Below the pieces are notes generated by a model. It was not told the DNA's origin and made no database searches. It saw only the letters and a list, made by a program, of their open reading frames with translations. A program made the position numbers and the translations under genes. Shown piece after piece: positions 43,355 to 51,468 of a DNA stretch of 64,000 nt. The stretch is from DATGFK01 sp040007395 (GTDB lineage: Bacteria; Chloroflexota; Anaerolineae; Aggregatilineales; UBA2796): NCBI GenBank assembly GCA_040007395.1, contig JBDTVG010000128.1, positions 49,023-113,022 of the forward strand, written 5' to 3'. Each line of letters begins with the position of its first letter. Position 1 is the first letter of the stretch.

Positions 43355-44644
43355 ATGGTACGTAAATTGTCATCCCGCAAGATACGCTACGCCTCGATTG
43401 CTATCATCGGTATAGGCTTGGCCTTGATGATTGGCTTGGCGCTCGATCTGCGTTTTCATGGGCTAGCATGGCGCATATTCTATAGTGTCACGGGTGAAGA
43501 AGCCCCCGCCGGACAGCTTTATGGTTTCGTGAACTATCTGGGCAATCTAACCCGCCGCCAACCTGTCACTGCTACCGATGTCCCGATCAAATATTCCGAC
43601 ATGAATCCGCTGGGTGTAAACACCTTCCTCGAAAATGAGGTCGAAGAATCGAAGCGAGATCGCCAATTGCAAATGATCGCGGACGCTGGCATCGGCTGGA
43701 TTCGCCAGCAGTTCCCTTGGCAAGATATTGAGATCGGTCAGCGTGGCAATTTCACCGATACCCGCAACGGCACTCCAGTAGATGCTTGGAAAAAATACGA
43801 CAACATTGTCGATCTAGCAGACAAATACAAGATCGGTATTATTGCCCGATTGGGTGTGCCGCCTGTCTGGAGCCAGCCGAAAGGCGCAAAAGAAGGCTTC
43901 GCACCGCCAACCGATCTTCAGGATTTCGTGAATTACGCGACCACTCTGGCAACCCGCTATAAAGGCCGCATCCACTTTTTTCAGGTTTGGAACGAGCCAA
44001 ATATCTATCCAGAGTGGGGCGATCAGCCGATTAACCCTGAACAATATACTGAGATGCTGTGCCGAACCTATACGGCGCTCAAAGCGGTTGATCCGCAAAA
44101 TGTGATCATCAGCGGCACGCTAGCGCAGACCATCGAATTTAGCGCACGCAATCTGAGCGATTTTGTGTTCCTGCAACGGATGTACGATGCGGGCGCGGGC
44201 AAGTGCTTCGATATATTAGGGGCGCAAGGTTACGGGCTGTTTAGCGGCCCGACTGACCAACGGATGCGCCCGACTACCATCAACTATGCCCATTTGGTGT
44301 GGCTGCGCGATATGATGATCGCCAATGGCGACGCTGCCAAACCGATCTGGATCGGTGAGATGGCTTGGAATCCTGTGCCTGACGAAAAAACTGTACCTAC
44401 CATCGCGAACCGTATGAACTATGGGCAAGTGACTGACGAACAGGGCGCGCGCTACGCTGTCGAAGCTTATCAACGCGCCCGTACCGATTGGCCTTATGTC
44501 GGCGTGATCTGCTATTGGTTTTTCAAACTCCCGGCGGACAATGAAAAAGATCAGAGCCGTTATTACTTCCGCATGGTCGATCCCGACTTCACGCTGCGTC
44601 CTGTATATATCGCCATCAAAAATTACGCGGCAACGCGCCGCTGA
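43355..44644 (+). CDS. Membrane-anchored glycoside hydrolase (clan GH-A, GH39/GH5-like)
   Basis: A 429-residue protein with one N-terminal helix (YASIAIIGIGLALMIGLAL), then a (beta/alpha)8-type hydrolase. The acid/base glutamate sits in FFQVWNEPNIYPEW (Glu214) and the nucleophile in KPIWIGEMAWNP (Glu335), the two-glutamate arrangement of clan GH-A retaining enzymes. The stretch MNPLGVNTFLENEVEESKRD resembles GH39-like proteins, but the substrate cannot be told. The frame is open upstream into the permease gene; the ATG at 43355 gives a proper anchor and no overlap. It stands in a run with ABC import genes, suggesting breakdown of the transported oligosaccharide. Confidence 0.82.
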   Translation: MVRKLSSRKIRYASIAIIGIGLALMIGLALDLRFHGLAWRIFYSVTGEEAPAGQLYGFVNYLGNLTRRQPVTATDVPIKYSDMNPLGVNTFLENEVEESKRDRQLQMIADAGIGWIRQQFPWQDIEIGQRGNFTDTRNGTPVDAWKKYDNIVDLADKYKIGIIARLGVPPVWSQPKGAKEGFAPPTDLQDFVNYATTLATRYKGRIHFFQVWNEPNIYPEWGDQPINPEQYTEMLCRTYTALKAVDPQNVIISGTLAQTIEFSARNLSDFVFLQRMYDAGAGKCFDILGAQGYGLFSGPTDQRMRPTTINYAHLVWLRDMMIANGDAAKPIWIGEMAWNPVPDEKTVPTIANRMNYGQVTDEQGARYAVEAYQRARTDWPYVGVICYWFFKLPADNEKDQSRYYFRMVDPDFTLRPVYIAIKNYAATRR

Positions 44645-45541
44645 GGAATTCAGATGGATCGCTTTCTGCCGCTGAACAATGCCGCCCGCCAACGGCTCTA
44701 TCCACTGCTGCCACTAGCGATCATTTTGATCGCGGCGTATCTGCGCTTTGATCACCTTGGAAGTGGCGAACCCCTGCTGCGACTTGCCTCGGCGTTAGCG
44801 GGTGTACTCACCGTAGCCTGTGCCTATGCCCTCGGACGCACGCTCTTTGCACGGGGGGTAGGGTGGATAGCAGCACTGCTAGTTGCAGTCAGTCCGATCA
44901 ATGTTTACATTTCGCAGCAGCCGAGCAATGCCGAGACGATGACCCTGCTTGCAACGGCTTCCATGCTGATCTTTGTGCGCTGGACTGCTCGCCCGCGTTG
45001 GCAATTAGCCCTGATTTTAGCAGTCATCAATGCAGCCGGATTGTATATTCGCTTCGGCTATGCGCTGATGATCCTCATTCAGGGGCTATTGTTTGTGCTG
45101 TTGTGGGTGCGTCAACGTGACATTCGAGTATTGCAACTGTACATTGCGTTCAATGTGCTAACACTCATTTTGTTCATTCCACCGCTAGGAACTGCCCTAA
45201 GCCATGCGCCAAGCTGGTACGGCGGTAATGTTGGCGCGACTCCGCGGTTTATCGTTCAGTGGCTTGTCTATGGCTCGGATAAAATTGGTTGGGGAGGTTA
45301 CGTCTGGCCTGCACTGTTCGGGTTGGTAGCGCTTTTGCCCGATTGGTTAGCTCTAGCGCAGCCGTCATGGTGGCGGCGTGTCACACCAGTATTATGGTTT
45401 GGTATTCTATTGGTGATGATATTAGTCTTCAATATAGGTCTAACCATTATCCTGCCCGCTGAAGTCGCGATGGCGCTGCTTATTGGGCGCGGCGTATGGC
45501 TGCTGTGGGAGATCGGTTCGCCAAATATGTTGATCATTATT

Positions 45542-45768
45542 CTAGCCACCCGACACTGAACATTTGAGCGATACAAAAGGGCTTGACACATTCAGAAAAG
45601 TTGTTTTGAATACCCTATTGTATAAATAAAGGCGTGAGATATAGATATAATAGACCATTGAATTTGTTGATAGTTAACTCTCCTGTCGGTTTATAAGGAT
45701 TGCCCAATCCGTTTTGAGCGTTCGTAACCCGCATTAACTGGAATATATATTCAGTGTCGGGTGGCTAG
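45542..45768. mobile_element. MITE-like element, 227 bp, 19-bp terminal inverted repeats, 8-bp target duplication
   Basis: The left end (45542-45560, CTAGCCACCCGACACTGAA) is the exact reverse complement of the right end (45750-45768). The element is flanked by identical 8-mers TCATTATT (45534-45541 and 45769-45776). No transposase is encoded, so movement would need a related element elsewhere. The interior is AT-rich and contains TTGACA (45583-45588) and several TATAAT-like hexamers. IS families with 8-bp target duplications include IS256, IS1595 and ISL3; I cannot assign this one. Confidence 0.9.
45583..45611 (+). promoter_or_regulatory. Possible outward promoter inside the MITE
   Basis: TTGACA (perfect -35) at 45583-45588 is followed after 17 bases by TTGAAT (45606-45611), four of six matches to TATAAT. 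It points towards pfkA, about 355 bases downstream, so the insertion may supply transcription for pfkA. Inference from sequence. Confidence 0.35.
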
Positions 45769-45964
45769 TCATTATTGAGGCGTTGCCCCGCTTGCTGGCA
45801 GTTGCTGGACTGCTCTCCATGCTATCATTCGCATCCGATGCCCTCAATGATCGTTACATTGATCCTGCTTTTGTTAACATTTATCACATTTCCGGGATCA
45901 CCATTTGGGGTAAGATTGGAACGGTTGAATCTGAGTCAAACGTGATCAGGAGTATTGAGGGATT

Positions 45965-46939
45965 ATGATCCGGCGAATTGCAGTGTTAACAAGTGGTGGG
46001 GATGCGCCCGGTATGAATGCCGCCATCCGTGCTGTGACCAGAACCGCTATTGACAAAGGTTGGGAAGTAATTGGAGTCAAGCATGGCTATGCAGGCTTGC
46101 TCACTGGCGAGTTTATCGAACTAACTCGACGTGGCGTAAGCGGTATTATTCAGCAAGGTGGAACAATCCTCGGCAGTGCCCGCAGCAAAGAATTTAAGAC
46201 TCCCGAAGGGCTGCGTGAGGGGCTGCACAAACTGGCGGCGCGTGACATCGACGCGCTAGTGGTCATCGGCGGCAACGGTTCACAGACCGGAGCCTATGCG
46301 TTGTGCCAGGCCGGATTTCCCGTTAATGGGGTTGCTTCGACAATTGACAACGATCTGGCTGGTTCCGACACAACATTGGGTGTAGATACGGCTCTGAATA
46401 TCGCGCTGGAAGCGATTGATCGATTGAAAGTTACCGCTTCATCGCACCAGCGGGCTTTTCTGATCGAGGTAATGGGTCGCAAATGTGGCTATCTGGCACT
46501 AATGGCGGGCATTGCGGGTGGTGCCGAGGGAGTCGTGATCCCCGAAATTGAGACAACTCCCGAACAAGTCGCAGACATTATCCGCGACTCCTATGATCAT
46601 GGTAAGACACACGCCTTGATTGTGGTGGCAGAAGGCGCAACTTATGCTGCCGACAAATTGGGAGATTATTTCCGCGAACGCAAACAGGAACTTGGTTTTG
46701 AACTGCGTACTACCACGCTCGGACACGTCCAGCGGGGCGGCGCACCCGGTGCTTATGATCGCTTGCTAGGAACGCGATTGGGTGTGGCGGCGGTTGAAGC
46801 GTTGGCACAGGGCGAAGCAGGGGTATTGGCTGGCTCCTTGGGGGGTCGGATCGTAACGACACCCTTAGAAGAAATTGCGGGCAAGATTAAACCACTCGAT
46901 ACTAGCTTGATTGATCTGGCAAATATGCTGGCTCGCTAA
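45965..46939 (+). CDS. pfkA: 6-phosphofructokinase
   Basis: A 324-residue group A phosphofructokinase, usual bacterial length. It phosphorylates fructose 6-phosphate to fructose 1,6-bisphosphate in glycolysis. Conserved parts: LTSGGDAPGMNAAIR, TILGSARSKEF, STIDNDLAGSDTTLG with catalytic Asp128, VMGRKCGYLALMAGI and LGHVQRGGAPGAYDR. The nucleotide motif reads GGNGS (102-106) instead of GGDGS: Asn104 replaces the aspartate that coordinates Mg-ATP in the classical enzyme. The Gly after it is kept, which favours ATP over pyrophosphate. GAGGGATT precedes the ATG, and the start codon overlaps the stop of the GT39 pseudogene. Confidence 0.92.
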   Translation: MIRRIAVLTSGGDAPGMNAAIRAVTRTAIDKGWEVIGVKHGYAGLLTGEFIELTRRGVSGIIQQGGTILGSARSKEFKTPEGLREGLHKLAARDIDALVVIGGNGSQTGAYALCQAGFPVNGVASTIDNDLAGSDTTLGVDTALNIALEAIDRLKVTASSHQRAFLIEVMGRKCGYLALMAGIAGGAEGVVIPEIETTPEQVADIIRDSYDHGKTHALIVVAEGATYAADKLGDYFRERKQELGFELRTTTLGHVQRGGAPGAYDRLLGTRLGVAAVEALAQGEAGVLAGSLGGRIVTTPLEEIAGKIKPLDTSLIDLANMLAR

Positions 46940-46954
46940 CGGAGGCAGTGACCC

Positions 46955-47764
46955 ATGCCGTATTACATCTGTACCACCTGTGGAAGCCAATTCGCAGAAA
47001 CAGCGACACCGCCCGTCAACTGCCCGATCTGCGAAGATGAACGCCAGTATGTAGGCTGGGGTGGGCAGCAGTGGACGACCCTTGACGCAGTCCAAGCGAC
47101 CTATCATCCTGTGACGAAGTTAGAAGAACCCCACTTGACAGGCATCGGCATCGAGCCAAAGTTTGCCATCGGGGAACGGGCGCTGCTGATCCAGTCGTCG
47201 GGGGGTAACGTCCTATGGGATTGCATTCCGCTGATCGATACGGCGGTAGTCGAAACCGTGCGTGGCTTGGGTGGGCTTGCCGCCATCGCAATTTCGCATC
47301 CACACTACTACACAACGATGGTCGAATGGAGCCGCGCTTTTGGTGACATCCCGATCTACCTTCATGCTGCTGACCGCAAATGGGTGATGCGCCCCGATCC
47401 CGCGATTGTTTTCTGGGAAGGCGAAACGAAAACACTTGGCGACGGGTTGACGCTCATTCGTTGCGGCGGTCACTTTGAGGGCGGGACGGTGCTGCATTGG
47501 GCGGCTGGTGCAGATGGGCGTGGTGCGCTGCTCGCGGGTGATATTATTCAGGTGGCAAATGATCGCCGCTTCGTGAGCTTTATGTACAGCTACCCGAACT
47601 ATATTCCGCTTAACCGAAATGGGGTTCAACATATTTTGGATGCTGTCGCGCCGTTTCGTTATGATCGTATTCACGGTGCGTGGTTCAATAGTATCGTACA
47701 GACCGAAGCCGCCGAAGCCGTCGCACGTTCGGCGGCTCGCTATTTACGCGCTATCGAAAAATAA
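46955..47764 (+). CDS. MBL-fold metallo-hydrolase with N-terminal zinc ribbon
   Basis: A 269-residue protein. The first 30 residues carry a rubredoxin-like zinc ribbon, Cys6-x2-Cys9 and Cys23-x2-Cys26. The remainder follows the metallo-beta-lactamase layout: IAISHPHYYTTMVEWSRAFG (His115-x-His117), then LHAADRKW, RCGGHFEGGTVLHW (His173) and LLAGDIIQV (Asp196). The classical HxHxDH is changed to HPHYYT, so the second metal site is probably incomplete. Substrate unknown. GGAGG precedes the ATG; pfkA ends 15 bases upstream, so the two are probably co-transcribed. Confidence 0.82.
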   Translation: MPYYICTTCGSQFAETATPPVNCPICEDERQYVGWGGQQWTTLDAVQATYHPVTKLEEPHLTGIGIEPKFAIGERALLIQSSGGNVLWDCIPLIDTAVVETVRGLGGLAAIAISHPHYYTTMVEWSRAFGDIPIYLHAADRKWVMRPDPAIVFWEGETKTLGDGLTLIRCGGHFEGGTVLHWAAGADGRGALLAGDIIQVANDRRFVSFMYSYPNYIPLNRNGVQHILDAVAPFRYDRIHGAWFNSIVQTEAAEAVARSAARYLRAIEK

Positions 47765-47820
47765 GGTTCTGTTCCGCGATTTTACGGCTCTGGAACGCAC
47801 ACAATATGGCATTACCGATC

Positions 47821-47850
47821 AGGAGCCAACTTGTCCTAAGGCTGGCTCCT
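47821..47850. terminator. Bidirectional hairpin terminator
   Basis: AGGAGCCA (47821-47828) pairs with TGGCTCCT (47843-47850) between the convergent MBL and WD40 genes. The right arm reaches into the WD40 stop codon. Flanks are only modestly T-rich. Confidence 0.55.
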
Positions 47851-49036
47851 AATGCACTTTAACAAGAAAGAACCAGAACATCGCGATAGTGGAAGCCAAA
47901 ATTATGCCCCAGCCGACAAAACCCCAGATTGCCCCTAGCGCCAAAGGACATAACACACGCAGTAGATTGCCAGACTGTACATCCCACAAGATAACACTAC
48001 CGTCACCGCCACCTGCAAGGACAGTCTTGCCATCGGGGGCAAAGACTACACTACGTCCTAGCAATTTGTGCAGAGGTGCGCCAGTCTGCAAATCCCATAA
48101 AATAGCACTGCCATCATAACTGCCCGCCAGAACGGTCTTGCCATTGGGCGCGTAAGCTACGCTAATGACGACCCCCGTATGCCCTTGCAGCGTATGTAGT
48201 AGTACACCGGACTGAGCATCCCACAGCTTGACGGTATGGTCATAACTGCCCGTCAGGACAGTCTTGCCATCGGGCGCGTAAGCCACACTACTAACGACCC
48301 CTGTATGCCCTTGCAAGGTATGCAGCAGCGTACCAGACTGAGTGTCCCATAGCTTGGCGCTGTAATCTGTGCTGCCTGTCAGGACAGTCTTGCCATCCGG
48401 CGCGTAAGCCATACTACTGACGACCCCAGTATGCCCTCGCAAAGTGTGCAGCAGCATACCAGACTGAGTGTCCCATAGTTTGGCAGTGTAGTCATAACTG
48501 CCCGTCAGGACAGTCTTGCCATCCGGCGCATAGATTGCACTCGACACGCTATCAGTATGGCCTTCCAAAGAATGTAGCAGCACGCCTGATTGGGCATCCC
48601 ACAATTTAGCAGTGCTATCCAGACTACCCGTCAGAATAGTATTACCATTCGGGGCATAGGCCACGCTGAACACGCTATCAGTATGGCTATCCAAAGCGTG
48701 CAAGAGCACACCAGACTGGCTATCCCATAGTTTGGCAGTGTTAGTCCGACTACCCGTGAGAATAGTTTTGCCGTCGGGGGCATAGGCTACACTGAACAAG
48801 ACATCGATAGCATCGACCACCCGAAAGTGTTGGACGGGCTGGTCGCTGCTATCCGTCCAGATCTCGATAGTCCGTCCCGCATCGCGTTCAACTAACATCG
48901 CAGAGGTTTGCGGGTTGAAAAGGATTATATTTACGCGACCTGTCGCACACTGCCAACTATGCGGCGCATATACGATGAGTACTAGCCCAACTAAACTGAC
49001 CACACACCAAAGGGTGAGTATTACAATCTTTCGCAT
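47849..49036 (-). CDS. Membrane-anchored seven-bladed WD40 propeller protein, paralogue 1
   Basis: A 395-residue protein with an N-terminal helix (ILTLWCVVSLVGLVLIVYAP), seven WD40 repeats and a C-terminal helix (IWGFVGWGIILASTIAMFWF). Typical blades read GHTGVVSSVAYAPDGKTVLT followed by GSYDHTVKLWDAQSGVLLHTLQ. Blades 3 to 5 are nearly identical at 42 residues each, which points to recent internal duplication or gene conversion. Two membrane helices at the ends place the propeller on one face of the membrane. WD40 propellers are interaction platforms; the partner is unknown. GAGGG lies before the ATG. It is the last gene of a run with its paralogue, a GT4 enzyme and a nucleotidyltransferase. 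Confidence 0.85.
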   Translation of the reverse strand: MRKIVILTLWCVVSLVGLVLIVYAPHSWQCATGRVNIILFNPQTSAMLVERDAGRTIEIWTDSSDQPVQHFRVVDAIDVLFSVAYAPDGKTILTGSRTNTAKLWDSQSGVLLHALDSHTDSVFSVAYAPNGNTILTGSLDSTAKLWDAQSGVLLHSLEGHTDSVSSAIYAPDGKTVLTGSYDYTAKLWDTQSGMLLHTLRGHTGVVSSMAYAPDGKTVLTGSTDYSAKLWDTQSGTLLHTLQGHTGVVSSVAYAPDGKTVLTGSYDHTVKLWDAQSGVLLHTLQGHTGVVISVAYAPNGKTVLAGSYDGSAILWDLQTGAPLHKLLGRSVVFAPDGKTVLAGGGDGSVILWDVQSGNLLRVLCPLALGAIWGFVGWGIILASTIAMFWFFLVKVH

Positions 49037-49076
49037 GGCTAACCCTCAACCTTGAGAGTTGATAATCCGTTTGACT

Positions 49077-50297
49077 TCAAGCCTTCAAGCGGGGTGAAGT
49101 CGCCCGCCTTGATCCTCGAAAGAACCACAACACCGCGATAATAGCGGAAACCAAACATATTCCCCAGCCGACAGTGACCCAGATTCTTCCTAGCGCCAAA
49201 GGGCAAAGGGGACGTATAAAATCGCCGGATTGGGCATTCCATAGGATAGGATAACCACTAATTGTCAGGACAGTATTGCCATCCAGCACGTAGAACGCAT
49301 CGAGTACGGCATCGGCATGACCTAGGGTGTGTAATAATACACCGGATTGAGTATCCCACAGTTTGAGAGTGTGATCATGGCTGCTCGTGAGAACAGTCTT
49401 GCCATCCGGTGCATAAGCCACGCTGAGCACGGAATCGGTATGGCCTTGCAGAGTATGCAAAAGTGCGCCAGACTGAATATCCCACAACTTGACAGTAGCG
49501 TCATCGGTGCTCATCAAAATAGCCTTGCCATCGGGGGTATAGACCGCACTTTTCGGCGCACCAATATAACCTTTTAGGGTGAGCAGTAGCGTACCTGACT
49601 GGGTATCCCACAGATTGACGGTACCACCACCACTGCCGCCAGTCAGGATCGTCTTACCATCGGGAGCATACGCCACCTTATATACACCCCTATTATCGCC
49701 TTGCAGGGTATGCAACGGCAGACCGGATTGCACGCCCCACAACTTGGCAGTACCGTCACCACTACCCGTGAGGACAGTTTTGCCATCGGGAGCATAGGCT
49801 ACGCTCCACACCACCCCAGTATGGCCTTGCAGGGTGTGCAATAGTAGACCAGATTGTACATCCCACAACTTGGCAGTACTATCATCGCTGCCCGTGAGGA
49901 CAGTCGTGCCATCGGGGGCATAAGCTACATCGTTCACTCGATTGGCATGACCTTGCAAGGTATGCAGCAGGACACCAGATTGGCTATCCCATAGTTTGAC
50001 ATTGTTGTCGTAACCACCCGTTAGGACAGTCTTACCATCGGGGGCATAAGCTACACTGAACCAAGCATCATTGGAGTCCACAGACCGAAAATAGTGACCT
50101 GATTCTTCACTGCTACTTGTCCAAATCTCAACGCTAGGTTCTCGATTATGCTTTAGAAGTATGGAGGATGTTTTTGAGTTGTAAAACCCCATGAGAATAT
50201 CACCTTCGCATTGCCAGCTATGCGGCGCGAACCCCACAAGGATTATCCCGACTAAACTGACAACACACCAAACAGTGAATATTATTAGCTTACGCAT
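49077..50297 (-). CDS. Membrane-anchored seven-bladed WD40 propeller protein, paralogue 2
   Basis: A 406-residue protein with the same architecture as the downstream neighbour: MRKLIIFTVWCVVSLVGIIL at the N-terminus against MRKIVILTLWCVVSLVGLVL in the other copy, a shared APHSWQC after the helix, seven WD40 blades, and a C-terminal helix (GRIWVTVGWGICLVSAIIAV) followed by a short basic tail. Blades diverge more than in paralogue 1 (GDNRGVYKVAYAPDGKTILT and GYIGAPKSAVYTPDGKAILM). It is a tandem gene duplication. It starts 8 bases after the GT4 stop, so co-translation with the glycosyltransferase is likely. Confidence 0.85.
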   Translation of the reverse strand: MRKLIIFTVWCVVSLVGIILVGFAPHSWQCEGDILMGFYNSKTSSILLKHNREPSVEIWTSSSEESGHYFRSVDSNDAWFSVAYAPDGKTVLTGGYDNNVKLWDSQSGVLLHTLQGHANRVNDVAYAPDGTTVLTGSDDSTAKLWDVQSGLLLHTLQGHTGVVWSVAYAPDGKTVLTGSGDGTAKLWGVQSGLPLHTLQGDNRGVYKVAYAPDGKTILTGGSGGGTVNLWDTQSGTLLLTLKGYIGAPKSAVYTPDGKAILMSTDDATVKLWDIQSGALLHTLQGHTDSVLSVAYAPDGKTVLTSSHDHTLKLWDTQSGVLLHTLGHADAVLDAFYVLDGNTVLTISGYPILWNAQSGDFIRPLCPLALGRIWVTVGWGICLVSAIIAVLWFFRGSRRATSPRLKA

Positions 50298-50305
50298 AGC
50301 GAACT

Positions 50306-51454
50306 CTACTCTTGTTTCGTTAACGCATCGACGATTTCACCGATGGAAGCAGCATATTTTTGGGCGCTGAAATTCTGGATAACGTGTGTGCGACCTGCTT
50401 CCCCCATTTGATGACGCAGGGCAGGATTCTTCAAGAGTTCGACCACACGCTTGGCAATGGCTTGACTATCGCGGGGTGTGACCAGATACCCGGTCATGCC
50501 GTCGATCACGGTTTCGGCGGGGCCGCCCACACTGGTACTGACAATAGGCCGTTGCATCGCCATGCTTTCTAGCGCGACCATACTCAACGACTCGAACCAT
50601 GAACTACACACCATGACATCCGCCGCCGCGATCACTTCGCGGGCATCAGGCCAGAAGCCTAAATAAGTTACGCGCTCCCGCAGCAGGGGATCATCCTGAA
50701 CCATGCGCAGAATACTTTGCTTGTAAGTTTCATCCTTCGAGACGGCGAAGACATTTTCACCCGCGACGGCAAAGTGCGCCTCCGGGATCGCCGCCAAAAT
50801 GAGTCGCGCCGCTTCTAGAAAATATTCGTGACCCTTGACGTTCTGAAAACGCGCCACCATTGCCACCAACGGCACATCGGGACTAATGCCAAGTTTGGCA
50901 CGTACAGGCGATCCGTCAACATCGGGATGATGGACCGCTGGATCTACACCGGGAATCAGGACTTTGATTGCGTCGGGCGGAATCACAGGCGGATCGCCGA
51001 GCAGCTTTGTCTTGACCGCGCCCGTGATGGCAATCGTCTGGCGAATCCCATGCTGGAAGAATTGCCGCTGCCATAGATGGATCGGGAACCACCAGCCCAT
51101 CGCGTTCCAGATCACCGGGACATTGAGCGATTCGCCTGCCGGAACGATAAACGGCAGCGAATGGTAATCGCTCAAGACAGCCTGAATGTCTTGTTCGTTC
51201 AGCAACCGCTTCATGTGCTGCACAATCGGCAGCCATGACCACAACGTAGGTACAAAAAAAGTCGTTGTGCCGCGATACGGCAGTTGATGGACAATCACCC
51301 CCTCCTCCGCTGCTGCTTCGGGAAACGCGCCGGAGCGTGGTGTGAGCAAATGCAAGCGATACCGATCACGATCCAGCACCCGCATCAAGTTAAGTTGAAG
51401 GCTTTCGCCGCCGCCAATACCCGTATAGGTGGAAACAAAGAGTAGATTAATCAT
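50306..51454 (-). CDS. Glycosyltransferase family 4 (GT-B)
   Basis: A 382-residue GT-B glycosyltransferase of family GT4. The N-terminal domain opens with LLFVSTYTGIGGGESLQLNL, the acceptor-side glycine loop. The C-terminal domain contains KLGISPDVPLVAMVARFQNV and the nucleotide-sugar site ESLSMVALESMAMQRPIVST followed by SVGGPAE (E-x7-E motif). It is probably cytoplasmic and adds a sugar from a nucleotide donor to a lipid-linked or surface glycan. The nucleotidyltransferase gene ends 14 bases upstream, suggesting that one gene makes the donor and this one uses it. Confidence 0.88.
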   Translation of the reverse strand: MINLLFVSTYTGIGGGESLQLNLMRVLDRDRYRLHLLTPRSGAFPEAAAEEGVIVHQLPYRGTTTFFVPTLWSWLPIVQHMKRLLNEQDIQAVLSDYHSLPFIVPAGESLNVPVIWNAMGWWFPIHLWQRQFFQHGIRQTIAITGAVKTKLLGDPPVIPPDAIKVLIPGVDPAVHHPDVDGSPVRAKLGISPDVPLVAMVARFQNVKGHEYFLEAARLILAAIPEAHFAVAGENVFAVSKDETYKQSILRMVQDDPLLRERVTYLGFWPDAREVIAAADVMVCSSWFESLSMVALESMAMQRPIVSTSVGGPAETVIDGMTGYLVTPRDSQAIAKRVVELLKNPALRHQMGEAGRTHVIQNFSAQKYAASIGEIVDALTKQE

Positions 51455-51468
51455 GGCGAATTCGAATG

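Larger units (their letters stand above)
44654..45968 (+). pseudogene. GT39-like membrane glycosyltransferase, internally deleted and interrupted by a MITE
   Basis: The intact frame 44654-45559 encodes 301 residues of a GT39-like membrane protein, with GAGGAATTCAG before the ATG. Two lesions are visible. First, the conserved first loop with the catalytic Asp-Glu and HPPLYY motif (roughly 45-50 residues) is missing: helix 1 (AYLRFDHLG) runs directly into GEPLLRLASALAGVLTV. Second, a 227-bp inverted-repeat element at 45542-45768 adds an early stop. Removing the element and one 8-base target copy joins NMLIII to EALPRLLAVAGLLSMLSFAS in frame, extending to a stop at 45966-45968 that overlaps the pfkA start. 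Such a protein would lack the catalytic loop anyway, so the gene was probably already non-functional. Confidence 0.82.
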
